Shown here: positions 1 through 10,988 of the stretch, one piece after another
Numbering within the stretch: the first letter of the stretch is position 1
Layout: each line of letters opens with the position of its first letter
Assembly: GCA_037157565.1 (NCBI GenBank)
Contig: JAZHRO010000012.1
Location: 57,279,501-57,343,500 of the forward strand
DNA length: 64,000 bases
Reading direction: 5' to 3'
Origin: Thalassia testudinum
Taxonomy: Eukaryota; Streptophyta; Magnoliopsida; Alismatales; Hydrocharitaceae
Made by a program: the position numbers and the translations under genes
The notes under the pieces: model-generated
Databases searched by the model: none
Told to the model about the DNA's origin: nothing
Seen by the model: the letters and a program-made list of their open reading frames with translations, nothing else

Positions 1-818
1 AATTTTCACGACGTTTTGCACTTTAATACCCCCCATGCCTACTATTTGTAATGCCCTCATTGTAAATTAGGTGGGTTCGAGTTCAGCTTAGATAATTCAT
101 TAGAACAGGTGTTGGGTGGGTGAATGAGTCGAGGTGACTGTTTCAGACGATTTCAAGCTTGGGTATGGGTACCAGAGGTGGAGTTGGCTGTTTTAATGGA
201 TGAACCCTAAAGTACAATATGAGTTCAGCATAAAATGTGTCAGGAAGGGTTTCGGGTTTTTCAAAATGACGGGTTGCCTCTCATTAAGCGCTGAGTTTAA
301 CACCATCAGCCGGGCGCAATGATCTCAAAGAGATGTGATTGTCTTCATGAATGATATGATCGTGACAGATGAGAATTGGATGACCATAGATAAGTATTAA
401 AGCATGCTGGAGAGTCATTCCAGAATATCTCAGATGTAAGTCTGGTTGATTTATTTCTAGATGATCTTTCTTGAGTTGGGTTATAATGATCATGGGATTT
501 TGTAGTAGGGCTATGTTGTTTCCAAGGCTCAATAGATATAGGCCTAGTTAGTATACTCTAGATGTGTGGTTCCTCTCATGCTCTGTGACCTATCAAATTG
601 ATACCCGATGAGTCATTGTGATTCTTTTCTTTTGGGTTTGATATTGTTTCCTTAGGAAATGACTCATAGATTGGGTCTTCAAATGAATTTTCCCTATAAT
701 CGTCATCCCAATTAAAAGTGAATGCTTGGAGAGTGCCTTTTAAATCATAAAACTTGAATTCTGTAAAGGATTCATATTCTGGGTGAAGGCCACCCTCAGT
801 ATCGTCCAATCCTGACTC
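1..818 (-). other. Region downstream of the Athila/Tat protease, degenerate
   Basis: This sequence follows the protease reading frame on the minus strand. A short acidic open stretch (809-576) has a repeated look (ESF, FEDP, WDDDY) and may be the linker between protease and reverse transcriptase. Positions 1-575 have no recognisable domain on either strand, and the open stretch at 284-532 resembles no family I know. Reverse transcriptase motifs are absent, so they would be expected left of position 1 if the element is complete. Confidence 0.5.
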
Positions 819-1748
819 CTAGTGGTCCTTGAGACAAAAAGTCTCCATATCCATGGACTCTAAATCTGGTCTGTCACCATGTTTCCCGACATTACTAGGT
901 ATATCCTCAAGTTCAAAGGTGAAAGCCTCCACTGTACTCATGTCATTATGCTCGACTAGATCATCATCTAGGATGTGAAAGGTTTCTAATTCAGGTTCTA
1001 GGTTTTCTATTAAGGATATGGTCATGAGGTCTAGTATAAAACCTAATTGTTCTGTCAAGCATTTTCCATTTGTTGCCTCAAAAATATTAATCTTAGTATG
1101 TTGATCTCCTTGGACAATTGTCATATGCCCTGACTCACAATTGATTATGGCTCTTGTAGTGGCTAAGAATGGTCTTCCTAAAATCACGGGCATATCCTGT
1201 ATCTGTTGTGGTGTCTCCATGTCAAGAATTAAGAAATCTGCCAGGTAGCTGAAATCCTTAACTTTAATTACCACATCCTCTATCATCCCAATTGGTGTGA
1301 TTAGGGTTCGATCAACTAGTTGCAAAGTGACATGAACGGGTTTTAGTTGTCCAATTGGTAATTTTTCAAATAGGTTGGTAGGGATGAGGTTGACTAAGGC
1401 ACCCAAGTCTAGCACAACCCGCTTGAAGTTTGTATCACTGATATTGTAATAAATTAGCGCGGTGCCTGGATCAGATTTCTTAGGAGGTAGACTGTTTTGG
1501 ATTTTGGTACTTATATTTTCAGATAGTACTACTTTTCCCGGTGTTTGTTCTTCCATCTCCTTCCTGGGTAAGTAAGGTAAGTTTGGGTTGAGAGTGAGGA
1601 TATCAAGTAGTGGAATAGTGACTTGTGCATTCCTCAAAGGTCCCGTTATATCAATTTCTGACAATCCTTTAGTGTGGAGGTGAGAAATGACCTGGCATAA
1701 GGGAATAGATTGGCTATCTTTAAGGGTGGGTTTCATAACATTAATCAT
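819..1748 (-). pseudogene. Athila/Tat retroelement aspartic protease region
   Basis: An open frame of about 309 codons on the minus strand matches the protease region of Athila/Tat Ty3/gypsy elements. Visible are the active-site segment VLDLGALVNLIP near residues 111-122 (DLGA in place of the retroviral D[ST]GA, usual in this lineage) and ILGRPFLATTRAIINCESG near residues 189-207, a lineage hallmark. In a living element this enzyme would cleave the gag-pol polyprotein. The frame begins just after a stop that separates it from gag, so it is part of a decayed polyprotein. The acidic C-terminal third (ELEDIPSN, DLESMDMETF) is spacer-like. Domain identity is confident; activity is unlikely because gag is broken and pol is not present here. 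Confidence 0.8.
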
Positions 1749-1790
1749 AGCACAATCATGATGGGGAGGTGGATGGGGAAAAGTTGGGCC

Positions 1791-2801
1791 TTACTGTTGT
1801 TGTGGGGGTGGTGTTGGGTAAGTCATGGTGTGTTTTGGCTCAGCTGAGGTAGATGGAGAAAATACATAGGTATGAGTTGCTAAACCAGGTTGGGTATAAC
1901 ATGTTTGACCTTGGATTTGGTTTACAATGTGTTTTTGGGTCAACATGTTGTTAGGATTTGGTAAAGGTTGCGAAGGAAGTGTACCAGGTTGGCGGGGATT
2001 TGCCATCTGGGCGAGTTGATTACGAACCTCTGTGATCTCATCTTTATGCTATTTTTGCATAGCTGCATTCATCTTCTGAATGTCAGCCAGAGTCTAAAGG
2101 ATAAGAGTCATTTGATCTGTATGAGTCGGCCCAGATTGATAAGTTGGGTTAGGATGAGGCTGAGGTGGCTGATATGGATGAGGAACTTGTGGTCGGGGCT
2201 GATATTGAGGTCTATGATTTTGATTATTGCCTAACCATGTGAAATTAGGATGATTACGCCATCCAGGGTTGTAAGTGTTTGAGAGTGGATCATTATGAAT
2301 GGCATTGAGGTCCTCGTAGGTCTGAGGAACCTTGGGAAAATCGGAATGTGAGAGTTCAGAGTTTCCTCCGAAACCAGAATCAGACGGGGGTGCATACGGA
2401 TCCATCCCCTGCGAAGATCGGTGATAGATGTTGTGCACGGCCTCCTTGCCAAAGGGTGGTTGCGATAACGGGTTTTGCGCAGAGCTGGCTCGCTGCAAAT
2501 GTTGAGTTAGCTCATCCACCTTCTTCTCAATAAAAATGACCTTATCCAGATGACTGGACATCAGTTCCAAGTCGACGGAAGAGGACAGGCCCTGCATCTT
2601 ATGTGCTCCCTTTGGATTCGTCAATGCACGGGCATTCGTCCGGTCGAACATGCCCATGGATTCATTATTGATGGAGTTCTCACACATATTCTCGAGAATC
2701 TCCCACATGGTCTCTTCGTGTAGACCCATGATGTTTCCTTCGCAGGTCGCATTGACGAATAATCAAATATCCTCACGGAGCCCCTGGTAAAAAGATTGGA
2801 C
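1791..2801 (-). pseudogene. Athila/Tat gag, C-terminal half
   Basis: This is minus-strand gag resuming left of the Copia LTR insertion. Near 2801-2730 the segment VQSFYQGL continues the QxFYxGL motif of Athila gag. An open frame (2729-2094) follows, with a coiled-coil-like part (KKVDELTQHLQRA), the conserved NPGWRNHPNFTWLGN motif and a Pro/Gln/His-rich tail. After a stop, LADIQKMNAAM and VRNQLAQMANPRQPGTLP (to about 1940) match the QMANxxxxRxxGxLPS segment that ends gag in this lineage. In-frame stops at several points make it a pseudogene. Its N-terminal part is at 16877-17423 and 20042-20197. Confidence 0.8.
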
Positions 2802-3201
2802 TTGTTTGTAGTTTCCCTGGTAGGAGGTGGTGACGTAATAAAGTGCGGAATAAAATATAAAACAATCTCACAAAATATCAATCACAAAAGGCACAAAGAT
2901 TTTTAGGTGGAAACCCAAACTGGGTGAAAACCACCACCTAACCCTCTCGAGTTAGGATTTTCCGATCAACCAAGTTGATCAAATCTACTAAACGAATCAC
3001 TTAAAACGAGGGTGATTCAACCTCAATTACAACCACGCTACTTTATACGAGGGTAGCGTACCTCAAACCCCTTCTCTTCACGAGAAAGATTTTGTCTCAC
3101 GAAGGAGACGGGAATTCGCAAAGCGAATACCCAACCAAATAGCAAAGTAAAAATACAAATAGTCCTATAGGGCCAAGAAAGATAATCTTAACCTAAGCTT
3201 C

Positions 3202-5977
3202 TGTTACGACCCGGTTCCCGAATCCCTACAGGAAATGAGAATTGGACCGACTCGACTGATCCCAAGACCTAGTCGTCCAACGAGAAAGTAACCAAAAAGC
3301 AGTAAAATAAACTGCATTCACCATGCATGTAACTAACAGTAATAAAAGTACAGCAGTAAAGAAAAGAACTACTACAGTACATACCACCACAACAGTTGAG
3401 AATTAAAACAGGTACAGAAAAATGAAGATTACCATAAAAGAGTACAAGTGAAACAGAAATACTCACTACTACAGAAAAATGGTACAGCAAAGTACAACTA
3501 CTGGGCTCTACTAGGCCCAGCACCCTCTGCAGCCGCAGGCTCTGGCTACTCAACACCTGGTCCTGAAAAAGGTGACAAATGTGACACATTAGTGAAACAC
3601 TGAGTAGAGTGGCAACCAGATAGCTAAGAAAATAGTAAAGGTGGACAAGTAGTTGTTTTTTTTAATTTCTTTCTTTATTCCTCTATTTACTCTTTCTTGA
3701 ATTATTTCTCAGATCTTTCTCTCGATCTCGAATGTTCCTTGTGGGAACGATCTTTATTGCAGTCTTTTCCGAAAAGTAGAAGTAGCACGTGGTGCTCTCC
3801 TGGCCGGGAGAGTCCCCCGTAGTGGCCCTACCCTCAGTCAACCACCCAAAGGTCACTGACAGACGTAACGGTGATTACGTCACGCGCGATAAATGCACGG
3901 GTAGCTACCCCGCACTGGCACGCGGTCAGTCGTTTCCGTTAACGGGTGCGCCCAAAGCACAGCACGGAACCAGTATAGGGCAGAGCCCTCTCAGTAATAG
4001 AGGTCCAGCCCCTCCACAGTAACCAAACAGGGGTCTTTCCCCTCCACAGTCTGCGCACCCTCGCCTGGCTACCCTGGTTTGCCCAGTGTGCCTAACAAGT
4101 CGGTGTAGGACAGCTAGCTGAACCCTGAGGCCCGTGGGATGGCTAGCTCTCTCCGTACATTAGTAGCTCTCCTCGGTACTATGTACACAAGGGCCAAAAG
4201 TCGATACAAAGTGGCCAGACCTAACCTCGGGTCCCTAGGGCGGCTAGCTTCGCTCTGCACTAAACGGGGGAACAGTTGCTCTCCTTGGTACTCTGTACTC
4301 AAGGGCTAGCTCACTTCCCCAGTTCCATTCTATTTATTTTTCAGGAGTTCTACTCCTAATTTCCCGTAGGGTTCATACTCATATTTCTCAGACAAAGCTA
4401 TACTAGGTTTCATCATTTCAATTTCATTCACATTTAGCTCGTGCTTCCAACGTTTAATATCAATTTATATACAAGAAGCTCAATTTAATTTCCAAACAAT
4501 ATGAGTACATGAAGCAGTTACTAGCGGTAGTACTCTACATTTCACAGGCAGCTGTTATCCAATTATAGGCAATTATCATTATTCTGTTTACTATCCAAGA
4601 CTGCAATTCAGGTATTCAAGACATTCATTTCAGTGTTTCTGTTCCTAGGATTCATGCCACACCCTAGGATCTATCATTCAATCTAGTTTCCAGGTCCTAG
4701 GATTCATGCCATACCCTAGGATCTATCATTCAATCTAGTTTTCAGGTCCTAGGATTCATGCCATACCCTAGGAATCTATCATTTATTTCAGAGATGCATT
4801 TATGTTTGTAAGTAATTAAGGGGAGCCACTCTACCCGCAAAATCGGGAGTAATGGGGGTGTGATCGGCAGGTCCGCGTGCCTCCGCAACCCCCAGAGCCG
4901 CAACAGAATGAGGTCCTAACATAAGGATCAATAATAAGGAACCACTTAGAATAGGATACAAGCATTTTAAACAAGTAGAAGAACTAATTCTGAGAAGAAC
5001 GGAATTTTAAACGCGAAAATCGGACCTTGAACGGACCCTAAACGAGTCAAAAATGACAACTCTGACTCAAATCAGACGTCTGGAACACCTTCCAGACGTC
5101 TTAAAAAGTGGTTCAGGTCATACCTCACTCTGCGCTGCTCCTCAGACGTCCAGGGATCCAGCTGAATCGTCTGGACCCAGTTCCAAACGTCCGACCACCT
5201 CTCCGGACGTCTGGAGATGCTCTCCACCGTCTGGTGCTGTGCCCAGACTTCTGATCTGCGTGGGAGGGCGTGTCCTTGCGCCTTCCCGAAATGAAACCTG
5301 CACGCGCGATGAAAGCCTGCTCATCACGACATGTCTCAGCCTTCGGCGGATCAGCCTGCATGGCCGCATCCGCAAAAAGGAGGAAGAGGAGAAATTTCGT
5401 ACCTTTTAGACGTCTGGATCTCCCTCCAGACGTCGCCCGTGTCGTCTGGACGTAGGTCCAGACGTCTGATTCTGGGAAAAATTCCCAGAATCAGAACCTC
5501 CTCGCCTTCTTTCTGTTGCGCAAGGCCACGCCGCACTCGCCCGCCTACTGCCTGAGCTGTAGTAGCACCGGGGTAACCTCCCCAACACCTCGCTCCTCTT
5601 CATGCCCGTCGGCCGGCCCCGAACTGCTCTGGCGATCTCCCTCTCTCTTTCTCGCGTGCTCTCCCTCTTCTTCCCTCTCGCTGCACCTCTTCCTCTTCGC
5701 ACCTCACCCAGCAGCAGCTGCTGCTCGCTCTCACTCCAGCTCTCACGCTCGCACTGGAGGAAGGGGAAGACGGTGGGGTGGTGAACGAGGGAGAGGGGTA
5801 TTTGAAGGCATCGGGGGGGAGAAAAAGTGTCTGCAGGTCGGCGGGTTTCAATCTGCGCGTGCACGCGTGCAGACTCACGATCGTATGCACGTAAAAATTT
5901 ATTTCCAGACGTCTGATCAGACGTTTGGACCAACTCCCAGACGTCTTAAAAGTGTTTGATGTCTTCGGGTCTTAACA
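3202..5977 (-). repeat. 3' LTR of Tekay element 1 (2.8 kb)
   Basis: This is the full-length left LTR, starting TGTTACGACCC and ending GGGTCTTAACA in plus reading. It contains three tandem 52-bp units (4641-4792), a GC-rich tract with many GACGTC palindromes (5073-5950) and a pyrimidine-rich stretch near 5635-5760. The long open frames on both strands at 5050-5960 come from GC-rich, stop-poor LTR sequence and are not genes. The right-hand partner (10992-15547) has lost the equivalent of about 4275-5210. Confidence 0.85.
4641..4792. repeat. Tandem repeat, three ~52-bp units, in Tekay LTR
   Basis: Three head-to-tail units start at 4641, 4693 and 4745. Each contains CCTAGGATTCATGCC and ACCCTAGGATCTATCATT. 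Units 1 and 2 differ at very few positions and unit 3 drifts at its end. The same array, inverted and more diverged, is in the LTRs of element 2 (about 26419-26560 and 34150-34285), while the solo LTR at 21620 keeps a single unit near 23034. It is therefore an old, variable feature of this LTR family. Confidence 0.8.
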
Positions 5978-5995
5978 ACATAACAAACTCAAAGG

Positions 5996-6015
5996 AAGTT
6001 TCGTCTTCGAAACTT
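5996..6015 (-). promoter_or_regulatory. Hairpin just inside the 3' LTR (PPT position), element 1
   Basis: AAGTTTCG TCTT CGAAACTT is a perfect 8-bp stem with a 4-base loop, 18 bp from the inner edge of the 3' LTR, where the polypurine tract should be. The equivalent site in element 2 (32922-32941) also folds. No long purine run is next to the LTR in either copy. Similar TTTCGxGGACGAAA sequences occur before the 3' LTR of Tekay-type elements in my recollection. A role in plus-strand priming or RNA end formation is inference. Confidence 0.55.
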
Positions 6016-6063
6016 GTGCTAACTAGGGTGCAGAAAGAGAAAAACAATATACGCATAACAAAC

Positions 6064-7302
6064 TCAAAGAGGACCGAAGCCGATCCGAAAAGACATACCC
6101 TCAAAGAGCTCCGGGTACCGCTCCCGCATCGTCGCCTTAGGCTCCCAGGTAGCCTCCTCGTACCGCTGGCTCCTCCACAAAACCTTCACAAGGGGTACTT
6201 GCTTCTGTCTCAGACTTCGGACGGCTCTGTCGAGAATCTGCACTGGCCGCTCGGGGTAGGTCAGGTGGTCACCCACCTCGACGCTCTCATGGCTTAGGAT
6301 GTGACTGGGATCGGCGACATACTTCCTGAGGTTGGACACGTGGAACACGTCGTGCACACTAGAAAGCTGGGGAGGAAGGGCAAGCTTGTAAGCAACGGGT
6401 CCAACCCGCTCCAGGACCTCAAAGGGTCCTACGAACCTCAGCGCGAGCTTCCCTTTCACCCCAAACCACTGTAGGCCCTTCATGGGTGAAACACGAAGGA
6501 AGATGTGGTCCCCAACCTAAAATTGCACCTCTCTGCGTTTCCGATCTGCATAGCTTTTCTGTCTGCTCCTGATAGTGCAGAGTCGCCTATGAATCTGCTC
6601 GATTACCTCCTGACTCTTCCGGATCAGCCTGGGGCCAACCTCCCACTTGGTCCCCACCTCAACCCAACTCAAGGGTGCCGTACGCCTCCATCCGTACAGA
6701 GCCACGTAGGGTGCCATGCCGATGCTCGAGTGATAACTGTTATTATATGCAAACTCCACCAAGGGCAAGTGCTCCTCCCAAGAGCCCCTCCAGTCCAGTA
6801 CACAAGCACGCAAAAGGTCCTCAAGTGTCTGTATCGTGCGCTCAGACTGTCCATCCGTCTAGGGGTGGTATGCTGTACTGAACCTCAACCGCGTCCTTAA
6901 AGCCTGCTGAAACTTAGCCTAAAATTGGGACGTAAAACGGGTATCCCGGTCGGATACGATCTCCCGCGGAACTCCGTGTAGACGTACCACGTTGCGGATA
7001 TACCTCTCTGCCAACTATGTTGGTCCCAAGGTGACTCGGATCGGCAAGAAACGTGCCGTCTTCGTCAATCTGTCAACGATCACCCAGACTGCGTTGTGTC
7101 GATGGGTAATGGGCAAGCCCACCACCAAGTCCATGGTGGTGCTCTCCCACTTCCACTCGGGCACTGGAAGTGGCTGCAATGGCCCTGTAGGCCTCTGATG
7201 CTCGGCCTTTACCTGCTGGCACACTAAACACTGCTGTACGAATTCACCCACATCCTGCTTCATCCCCCTCCACCAAAAGTCACGTCTCAAATCATGGTAC
7301 AT
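6064..7302 (-). pseudogene. Tekay element 1 integrase with chromodomain-like tail
   Basis: This is minus-strand decayed integrase. The first piece (7302-7015) shows the second half of the HHCC zinc finger (CLVCQQVK), MDLVVGLP with the first catalytic Asp, and VDRLTKTARFLP. The DDE middle is damaged near 6960-6900 by a stop after [11 protein letters not shown]. The piece at 6813-6517 has [20 protein letters not shown] with the catalytic Glu region and the GPY-type core. The last piece (6483-6064) carries FEVLERVGPVAYKLALP, HDVFHVSNLRKY and the chromodomain-like end VKVLWRSQRYEEATWEP. In a live copy it would insert the cDNA. Stops between pieces rule out function. Confidence 0.85.
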
Positions 7303-7612
7303 CTGTGTTTCCGGGATGTATGGTGAACTTGGAACTGTGTGCCTCAGTCAGGAGCTCTCTCAACGGCTCCTCGTCCCTGGGAACGCACAAACGTCCCCTC
7401 ATGCGCAGTACCTGGTCTGTAAAAGAGAAGTCCCCAGGGTCTCCTGACAGCATTCTGTCACGCAATGACTATAAGTACGGGTCGGCCATCTGTCCAGTGA
7501 TGATGTGATCTATCAGCTCTGGCCTCGTCTGTTGTGTCACCGTCACTGCCCCACAGTGACCCAGTAACTCTAGGGGCCGCCAACTGCCCATCTCCTCCAT
7601 GAGGCTCCAACT

Positions 7613-8856
7613 CTACGCCTGTAAACTGGCCAAGTGGGTGGGCACCTTCCGGCTCAAGGCGTCAGCCACCACGTTGGCCTTTCCCGGGTGGTAGGAAATG
7701 CTGCAGTCATAGTCCTTCAGGAGCTCCAACCAACGTCTCTGTCTCATGTTGAGCTCCTTCTGATCAAACAAGTATCTGAGGCTCTTATGATCTGTGAAAA
7801 TCTCAAAGGTCTCATCGTACAAGTAATGCCTCCAAGTCTTCAACGCGAAGATGATAGCTGCCAGCTCTAGGTCGTGGGTAGGGTAGCTATGCTCATGGAG
7901 CTTCAGTTGTCGCGAAGCGTAAGCGACAACGTGACCCCTCTGCATGAGCACAGCCCCTAACCCCTGCAAAGAGGCATCCGTGTACATAATGAACCCGCCA
8001 CTACTGTCTGGTATGGTGAGCACAGGAGCCGAAGTCAGCCTCTCCTTCAGCTCCTGAAAACACGCGTCACAAGCTCTGTCCAAGTAAAGGGCACGTCCTT
8101 CTGGGTCAGCTGTGTCATAGGACGTGCAATCTGCGAGAAGCCCCTGATAAACCACCTTTAGTAGCCTGCCAGTCCCAAGAAACTGCGGATCTCAGTAACA
8201 GTACACGGTCTCTCCCATCTGAGCACTACCTCAACCTTGGCTGGGTCCACATCCAAGCCATCCCCGGAGATCACATGACCCAGGAAGGTCACCTCCCTCA
8301 ACCAGAACTCGAACTTGCTGTATTTGGCGTACAGCTTACATCGTCTCAGTGTGTCCAAAACCATCTGCAAGTGTTGTCCATGCTGCATCTGATCTCGAGA
8401 ATAGATGAGCATATCATCAATAAATACCACCACGGATTGGTCCAAGTACGGTCTAAACACCCGGTTTATCAAATCCATGAAGGCAGCGGGGGCATTGGTC
8501 AACCCAAATGGCATGACCAGAAACTCATAGTGTTCGTACCGGGTGCGAAAAGTTGCCTTCGAGACGTCTGCCTCCTTGATCTTCAACTGGTGGTAAACAT
8601 ACCTTTACTCGATCTTGGAGAATACTGTGGCACCTCGCAGCTGGTCAAACAAGTCATCAATCCTTGGCAGCGGAAACCTGTTTTTGATGGTGACCCTATT
8701 CAGCTGTCTACAGTCCACACAAAGGCGTAGGGTACCATCCTTTTTCTTTACGAACAATACCAGGGCTCCCCATGGAGACGCACTGGGCCTCACAAAGCCC
8801 TTCTCCAGCAGATCTTGCAACTGAGACTTGAGCTCTCGCAGCTCAAGTGGTGCCAT
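7613..8856 (-). pseudogene. Tekay element 1 reverse transcriptase and RNase H
   Basis: Read from 8856 down: the RT N-terminal segment has [16 protein letters not shown] and [21 protein letters not shown]. After a stop near 8590 comes the palm, with [15 protein letters not shown] and the catalytic FIDD box (about 8410). The thumb/connection is [10 protein letters not shown] and SFLGLAGY. After a frameshift near 8155, RNase H follows, with [41 protein letters not shown] and the closing [12 protein letters not shown]. Stops and at least one frame change break it. Catalytic RT and RNase H aspartates are still readable. Confidence 0.88.
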
Positions 8857-8933
8857 CCTGTACGATGCTGTGGAGATGGGCTGGTCCTCGGTACCAGTGA
8901 GATCTCAAACTCGATCTCACGCTCGGGCGGTAG

Positions 8934-9552
8934 TTATGGCAACTCATCTGGGAACACGTCGGGGTACTCTCTGACCACTGGGATACTCTGGAAGCTTGCC
9001 ATAGGGCTGAGCTCCAACACCAGACAAGCTAAGAAGCCTACACACCCTGGGCTCAAAAGTCTCGCCGCCCGAAGTGCAGAAATGCACTTGAAGCCTCCGT
9101 CCACTGGCTGCCCGTGGAACTCGAAAGAAGGCAACTCCGGTATGGAGAAGACGATCTTCCTCTCGAAGCAGTCCACCAAGGCGTGGTAAGCGAACAGCCA
9201 GTCCATCCCCAGAATTACGCCAAAGTCCTCCATGTGTATCGTAATCAGGTCAACGGGAAGGCTGTGTTCCCCAACACTGACCTCACAACTTGGGTACACC
9301 TCCTCAGCTACAAACAGCTGACCACTCGGACCTTGATCACGAACGGATCTGATAACAACACACAGTCTTGCCCCAAACAACTGCAAAACTGGCAGCGACA
9401 AACGAGTTCGTAGCGCGGGAATCGAAGAGCGTGTAAACAAGTATGCCAGAAATTGAAACCATACTTGCCACCACTGATCCCGAAGCCCTGACATCTCTGT
9501 GTGTCAGGGCGTTGATACGCCCCTCAGCCCTAAGTGCGGATGAAGCAGCCAC
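8934..9552 (-). pseudogene. Tekay element 1 protease region
   Basis: The minus-strand protease is split between two frames. The first (9552-9337) contains [18 protein letters not shown] and [16 protein letters not shown], in which the usual catalytic DSGA is altered to DSRA. After a frame change the second (9494-8934) continues with [33 protein letters not shown] and REYPDVFPDELP, the normal bridge from protease to reverse transcriptase in this clade. The flap motif ILGMDWL is intact. The changed active site and the frameshift make it inactive. Confidence 0.83.
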
Positions 9553-10806
9553 ACTCTGCGTCGGACGAGTAGCCGCTGGCCGGTACCCTCCCCGTGACTG
9601 CTATCCTCCTCCTTGCGTCAGGAAACCGCGGTCTCCTGCTCGCCCTCCAGTGCTCGGCGTGGGAAACATCTGCTGACCTCCAGCCCTAAACGGGCAGTCC
9701 CTCTTGATGTGGCCCGGCTGGCCACACTGGTAGGAAAGGGGGACTCGGCTCCCGCCCTCAGTGGATCCCTACTGACGGCTGGGCGGGGGTCTGGTGCTAG
9801 CAGCTGGCCCCTGTCGGGGGCCCCCAAAGGCCACTGATGGCCCCGCAAAGCGTGACGGCTCTCCTGCGAGCCCCACGTGCCTCTTCTCTCGTTAGCCCTA
9901 TGAGAAGTCTGGCTGGTAGGGCCGCTTTCGCCTGCTGTCAGTGTCGCGTGCGGACGGTTTGGTCTCTTAGCTGCTTCCACCACCCTCGAGAACGTCGGCA
10001 GCTTCAGGGGTTTGACATACCCCCGAATAGTAGGCCGGAGCCCCTCGGTGAACCTCCAAAAGGTGCTCCTCCTCAATAGCCACAACTGTTGCCGCGAAAT
10101 GAGAGAGCTCCAGGAAACGCATACGGTACGCGCTCACGGTCATCGTCCCCTGGCGGAGAGTGTGGAACTCCCGCTTCCTCTGGTCCTGCCATGTCTGGGG
10201 GAAGTACTGCTCACAGAAGAGGGTGACGAATCGACCCCAAGTCAACTCGTCCCTCTCCTGACCCCTGACCATTCTCCACCACCTGTGTGCCGCGCTCTCC
10301 AGCTGGTACGTGGCAAAGGCCATGCGGCAGTCCACAGGGGGGCGAAGGGTGTCAAAAACCTTCTCGACCTGCTCGAGCTAGTCCTCCGCCTCGGCCGGGC
10401 CCTCATCCCCCTTGAAGGAGGGGGCTTCAGCTTCCGGAATTGTCCGAAAAGCTCTAAGTGGTGCTGAAGTGGAGATGCTGGTGCACCTCCAGGTAAAGAA
10501 GCCTCGTGCTCAGAAGTGCCAGAGGAAGGTGGGGGTAGTGGAGGCTCACCCTCTCCCCCACGTCCAACGCCGTGTCTGCCTTGTGGTCCCACAGAGGACT
10601 CCCCTCCGCAGCCCCAGGGAGAGGCGCTTGTGGCGGCGGGTGGAGCTCCTCTCGCACGATGTCCCGTATCAACTGGGCGAGGTCCTGGGCCTGAATGCTC
10701 GGGAGCAGTGGCTGGTCCACTGAGGCGTCGGGCTCAACGCGCCGCCCCTCCGACCTCGTCCTCGGCCGCATCCGCAGCCCGCCTCGCTACCTCCTCGTCG
10801 AGGCAT
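9553..10806 (-). pseudogene. Tekay element 1 gag
   Basis: The start is placed at the ATG at 10806 (MPRRG), because element 2 starts its gag at the matching place, shortly after the PBS. Recognisable pieces include QDLAQLIRDIVREELHPPP, LELFGQFRKLKPP, the gag core (10335-9967: MAFATYQLESAAHRWWR, QYFPQTWQDQRKREFHTLRQG, YRMRFLELSHFAA) and a Gly/Arg-rich tail. The CCHC knuckle near 9720 has its first Cys changed to Ser ([14 protein letters not shown]). Frame changes near 10590 and 10330-10240 and later stops break the reading frame. Confidence 0.83.
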
Positions 10807-10971
10807 CTCCTGCAAGGAGATGCGAACACGGAACAGAAAAAACGTCAATACGAATCGATATTCAACGAAGCAACCTTAAAACAGATGTCAAAAGGTACGT
10901 TGTGGTGGCTACTCTAGTTACAAGCACGTGAATTGGTTATTTTCTAGCCAGTTGATTCACTTCTCGGGACG

Positions 10972-10988
10972 ACCTTGCTCTGATATTA
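10972..10988 (-). other. Primer-binding site of Tekay element 1 (degenerate)
   Basis: On the minus strand TAATATCAGAGCAAGGT lies 3 bp inside the 5' LTR. Element 2 has TGGTATCAGAGCAAGGT at the matching site, complementary to the 3' end of initiator tRNA-Met. Here the first TGG has become TAA by two G-to-A changes, which would spoil pairing with the tRNA CCA end. Confidence 0.75.

Noticed and set aside
819..2801. Possible plant pararetrovirus (caulimovirid) insertion
   Set aside because: The protease and gag motifs (ILGRPFL, NPGWRNHPNF, CPHHG) and the tRNA-Asp primer site upstream match Athila/Tat LTR retrotransposons, and there are LTRs. No movement protein is seen.
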